The notes beneath the pieces were generated by a model. The model was not told the origin of the DNA. It did not search any database and was given only the letters and a program-made list of their open reading frames with translations. Position numbers and translations under genes: made by a program. From positions 124,001 through 188,000 of the forward strand of contig JAGQDJ010000053.1 in NCBI GenBank assembly GCA_022885665.1: a stretch of DNA of 64,000 nucleotides. The letters are read 5' to 3'. The DNA is from Triops longicaudatus (taxonomy: Eukaryota > Arthropoda > Branchiopoda > Notostraca > Triopsidae). Of the stretch, positions 60,400 through 64,000 are shown one piece after another. Position 1 is the stretch's first letter. Each line of letters starts with the position of its first letter.

Positions 60400-63300
60400 C
60401 TATACAACAGGCCCATTAGCATCCGGGCGTCCTACATTACTTGCACTAGGTCCTGCAGTAGAACTTGTGCGCATTTCCTCCGTAGGTGATGAATCCGCGA
60501 ATAATAGATCACCGAAACTTGAAATGAGCGGTTTCGCAGCCAAGCGTCCAGTCGACGTTGCCACCATGATGACCGGCAAAGTTTCTTGTTGAGCTGGCTG
60601 ATCAGATTCCAATGCTGTCACACTTTCATCCAAAGATTCACTTTCTGCCATCCGTTTTGCACTGCTGGAAGGAAGACTGACTGCTGAAGCAAGTTCTTTG
60701 GCTTTGGGACCAGAACTGGGCTGAGAACCTTTGCTGGGAAGAAATCGACTCTTACGGGACACTTCGGGCGTTTTGGTAGGTGTGCCCTTTGGTGTGTTAG
60801 CCGTCAATCGTAATTTGACTGTGGGAAAGGGCAAATTGGCTTTACTGGCCGTGGCTGCCGCTGTAGCAGACGCTGTCGCTGCTGCTGCTACCGCTGAAGC
60901 AGGTGGCGTCATAGGCATGGAAGCCGAGGAACCCAGCGCCGGACTCAACTCCATGTCGGGGATCAGTCGTTCCGTTTCCAAATCTGACTCCGGCGGTTGC
61001 CTCGAATTCACGCTGCTGGCATCGGGTCGCTTCAGTATCGACTTCTTGCGATCAGGGCTACCCCGTCCACGCCCATCTACGAACATGAAAAAGTACATAA
61101 TACACATCAATTGCCCGTGCTTTGGTCACTATCGAAACGCAAAATTATTAACAGACCTCTCAGTTAATTCACTACTAGATAATTTAACCTTCTCTTAATA
61201 GTGTTAACAAAGGTAACGAGCAATAATTTTTAGTATAAGATTTTCCTTGTTACAGTTTTACTGATTAAGCAGCTGCCAAACACGTAGAAACATTAGACAC
61301 AGTCCTTACGACTTATTCGGGAAAAATTCACGTTTACACCTAGCTTAAGATTCCCAACTCTAAGAAAGATCCATTTTTAACCTCTTATTCATCGATGTCA
61401 CGCCAAAAAATTTAACAGGAAATGGTTAAATAACACGTATTTGCTGCGATGATCTCATTGCACGGTAGAAAAGTGTCTAAAGTGATCTACTCAGGTAACC
61501 ATTCTTTAACGATCCTTAATCGATGTTGATGTCTGATTGGACAACATCTTCAGTGAAATTGGTAGGTAATTTCGTAACAACCTCAAGAACGGTTGTCAGT
61601 TTTCTGGAATCTCTTATTTTTTTCTGCATTACGGGCGGTAAAAAGGATTTTCCTCGAAAATAAATGTGGTCTTTGGCGCTGAACTAGTCAGAGGAAAACA
61701 AAAGAATACGAAACTGAGTTAGTTTCATAATTTGGTAACCTGGAAAACCAGCGGAGTGTTTCTCAAGCGCAAAAGCTTTTCGAGCGTTATTTTTAGATAA
61801 CGTGTCTCGTTTTTGGCACACTATATAAAAAACCACGATGCTTCCCAGCAAGTGTAACTAACCAAGCTGTTACAGAACAGAGACCATTCACATATGGCGT
61901 TCTACGCCTTAAACTACGCTACACGAGAAAGTAATTCAAGAGTGAACAAAAATCTCTTCAATTAGTGATCATAATGCGTACGAACTATACAAAAGCTTGA
62001 TCTTACACACGGCTGTGCCACACGATGAACGAGAAAAGAAACCTGCTGGAACCGTATGTCAACAATTCGCTCTGTAACGAAATTCACCCGAAAATAGAAT
62101 AACTATGTGCGAAATTTTGCGAAGGCTATTATGGGCTTGGCCATTGGTCAAAAACTGTTACTGTCTAACAGTGTTAGCTTTGGCATTCACAAGTGATCTT
62201 TTACATCTCCCTCACTTTACTACCTCACAGCTTCGGTATTCCAAACTTTCATTATCGAAGCCAAATGCTCGTTTATTTTAAGAAATCAATCAGTTATTAA
62301 GCACAAAACTACCTAAAGGGTCTTACCCATTGATTGCAGTCCCAAGAAATGGTAGTTAAGGAACCGAGTCGCGGAAACCAAACTCCTTCCCGTTCGTATC
62401 GCTTTGCCTTTCCAACTCTGTTTGCTTGGTTCTTTTCGAGGGGAAGAGTCAGCGTCACATTCCTGGTACGAGTCCTCGAAACGAGGTCTCAATTTCCCAA
62501 CCTATTCAAATAACTTCATTAGTAACCACAGAAAATTGTATGCCTAATGAACCTCTCCTAGCGTCACAATCTTGGAAACTATCTCAATGTGTCATCGAAA
62601 CATAGTAGACAAATTTTTTTCTTTACTTCACACGTTTCCCCTCTTCGCTTACTTTACTCATACATCAACTTAAACTTCGCTTTTTACTTATTAATTTATT
62701 CTATAATTGTTAATGTAATTTTATGTGTTATTTATTTATTTATTTTTACTCCCTTATATTTTTTGGTTGATTGGGTAACTGATGTACGATTATCGCGCGT
62801 ACCAACTGCGAAATACTCACTTTAGACGGACGAGTTGGCGTGTCCCTTGGATCTAGCAAGGGTTGCTTGGTCTCTACACCAAGGGCTGGAACTGGGACTG
62901 CCGCAGAAGCAGTGGCCGATGATCTGGCAGTGGAAGAAGGTCGACTTGTATTGTCAAGTTCCATGGGGTTGACGTAGAGCGAGCTTTCTGTTAACCGGCT
63001 ACCATCAACGTTGGTAGGCGAACCCAAATCGGAAGTGGACGGAAAGGGATTGCACGATGCCCACGTATCCGAGCTGTCGAAGCTAACGAGATCCGTGGGA
63101 CGCGGTGAAGACGAAGAAGCGGTGTTGAAGGGGAGCATCTGGAACGTTGGCGGAATGACTACCTGTGCTGCCGTTCCGCTATTGTTACTGTGCTGGGTTC
63201 GGCCCAATTCGGGGTCCAACGGACGCATTTCCAAGGTCACGTTCGGGTAGGAAGCTTCTTCGTACTTAGAATCAGGCGAGCTGAGAAACTCGTTCAAGTC
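60400..63300 (-). CDS. C-terminal part of an unrecognised low-complexity protein
   Basis: Three joined exons on the minus strand: 63300-62821, 62501-62327 and 61076-60400; 443 residues to a TAG at 60402-60400. Donor and acceptor phases agree at both junctions (CCGTCTAAA|gtgagt; CAATGG|gtaaga). The sequence is rich in Ser, Pro, Thr and Ala: NEFLSSPDSKYEEASYPNVT, LYVNPMELDN, a charged middle exon (KLRPRFEDSYQECDADSSPR), RKKSILKRPD, an acidic di-leucine motif ETERLIPDMEL, an alanine-rich tract, and the end SFGDLLFADSSP...ANGPVV. This resembles the cytosolic tail of a membrane protein, but the N-terminal part lies beyond or near the window edge and I cannot name the family. The 5' border is uncertain: the frame stays open another 27 codons to an acceptor-like ttatttag near 63384. 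Confidence 0.65.
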
Positions 63301-63695
63301 CTGCGATGCATAAGATATGTGCTTTAATTCGACTTCGAGCTTAGAGTCAACTACCGTTCTAGAACCACTCTAAATAATCCAAGACCCTACACAGAAATGA
63401 AAAACCCCATGCAAATGTAAAGATATTTTTTGTTCCAAAAACCAAATTACAATGAATCGACAAAGTTGTACCACAAAGAAATGAGCACAGAGAATACGAA
63501 GGTTAGGAGGAGGAAATTGGTGAAGAGGGGTTAGAGGATGTGAATGGCAATTTATGTTACAGTTCTAGAGAAAATACGCAGAACTTGCTTGGAATGTTAG
63601 TAGAGACTTTTTTGCTTTGCTTACAAATGACAAAAACTCTGGTTAGAATCCTGATAATAAGAATGCGAGAACGTGATGGTGAGGATTGTCCGTAC

Positions 63696-63766
63696 CTGTC
63701 TGGATCAATGAAAAAGGCAGCCACTTTGGGGTGGGCGTGTCCCAAGTGGAAGGGTTGAAAATAGTA
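63696..63766 (-). CDS. possible small coding exon of the same or a neighbouring minus-strand gene
   Basis: Between an acceptor (tccttgtacag) and a donor (CCAGACAG|gtacgg) the frame reads YYFQPFHLGHAHPKVAAFFI then DPDR. Composition looks coding, but its two-base leftover phase does not fit the next exon found at 63300, so an intermediate exon or an error is required. Confidence 0.35.
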
Positions 63767-63913
63767 CTGTACAAGGATCAGGTGTTGGCTCAAAACTTTA
63801 TGGGGTTTTGACTAAAAAATTCATAAGGAAGAGGCAAAAATACGCGGATACAAGGGGACCGTTTTGGAAAGGGAAGCTCGTTAGCTCCTTTTTGTCAGAC
63901 ATTTTTTTTTTTG

Positions 63914-64000
63914 CTAAGATTTGGCTGTAGAAGGCCGAGGCGTGAGAGCAATCGTCACTTGTTTCTTGTCGTCTTTGCATTTCACGATGGACTGCTGGAG
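63914..64000 (-). CDS. partial C-terminal exon at the window edge
   Basis: From the window end the minus strand is open for 28 codons (LQQSIVKCKDDKKQVTIALT then PRPSTAKS) to a TAG at 63916-63914. It reads like a natural charged C-terminus. It could be an alternative last exon of the gene whose tail lies at 60.4-63.3 kb, or the end of another gene. It may equally be internal coding sequence ended by a splice site I cannot place. Confidence 0.4.
   Translation of the reverse strand, partial: LQQSIVKCKDDKKQVTIALTPRPSTAKS

Overview
This window is nuclear DNA from an animal, most likely an arthropod. The coding regions are split by many short GT-AG introns, often only 53-90 bp. The gene set is metazoan (Skeletor, a cueball-type LDL-receptor-like protein, a vesicular monoamine transporter, VPS13B). 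A degenerate TTAGG-type tract, the common arthropod telomere unit, lies near 58.7 kb. I found no operons, CRISPR arrays or bacterial features. I assembled the gene models by hand from splice signals, phase and family resemblance. Each complete multi-exon model has an exon sum divisible by three.

Layout. 0-8.6 kb: a possible last exon of an upstream gene, then Skeletor (+), with a TATA box, a signal-peptide exon, two DM13 domains, a DOMON domain, a cupredoxin-like domain and a very long Pro/Gln/Asn-rich tail. 8.8-10.5 kb: a two-pore K+ channel (-). 10.7-11.1 kb: V-ATPase subunit e (-) in four tiny exons, head to head with VPS13B (+, 11.5-25.5 kb, 23 exons, about 3,516 aa). 26.2 kb: an orphan coding exon (-). 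28.7-33.3 kb: Vmat (+) with a distant TATA promoter. 35.9-37.0 kb: mitochondrial ribosomal protein L15 (+). 37.7-45.8 kb: DNAJC7/Tpr2 (+), whose 6 kb intron holds an 805-codon Ser/Pro-rich ORF ending in a donor of the same phase as the normal first exon. 46.0-46.9 kb: MALSU1 (-), divergent from Cdc6 (+, 47.3-49.4 kb). 50.2-51.3 kb: a degraded hAT-like element without genes. 52.4-56.9 kb: cueball (-), with possible antisense exons in one intron. 57.8-58.1 kb: an orphan promoter (+). 60.4-63.3 kb: the C-terminal exons of an unrecognised low-complexity protein (-).

The genes do not form a pathway. They are ordinary housekeeping and neural or epithelial genes packed tightly, with divergent pairs sharing 300-430 bp (VhaM9.7/VPS13B, MALSU1/Cdc6) and convergent pairs separated by 200-300 bp (Skeletor/K2P, DNAJC7/MALSU1). 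The most unusual structure is the DNAJC7 locus. Two mutually exclusive first coding exons, one short and acidic and one 805 codons long, would splice in the same phase onto the TPR-J body, and the long exon's donor sits on its own stop codon.
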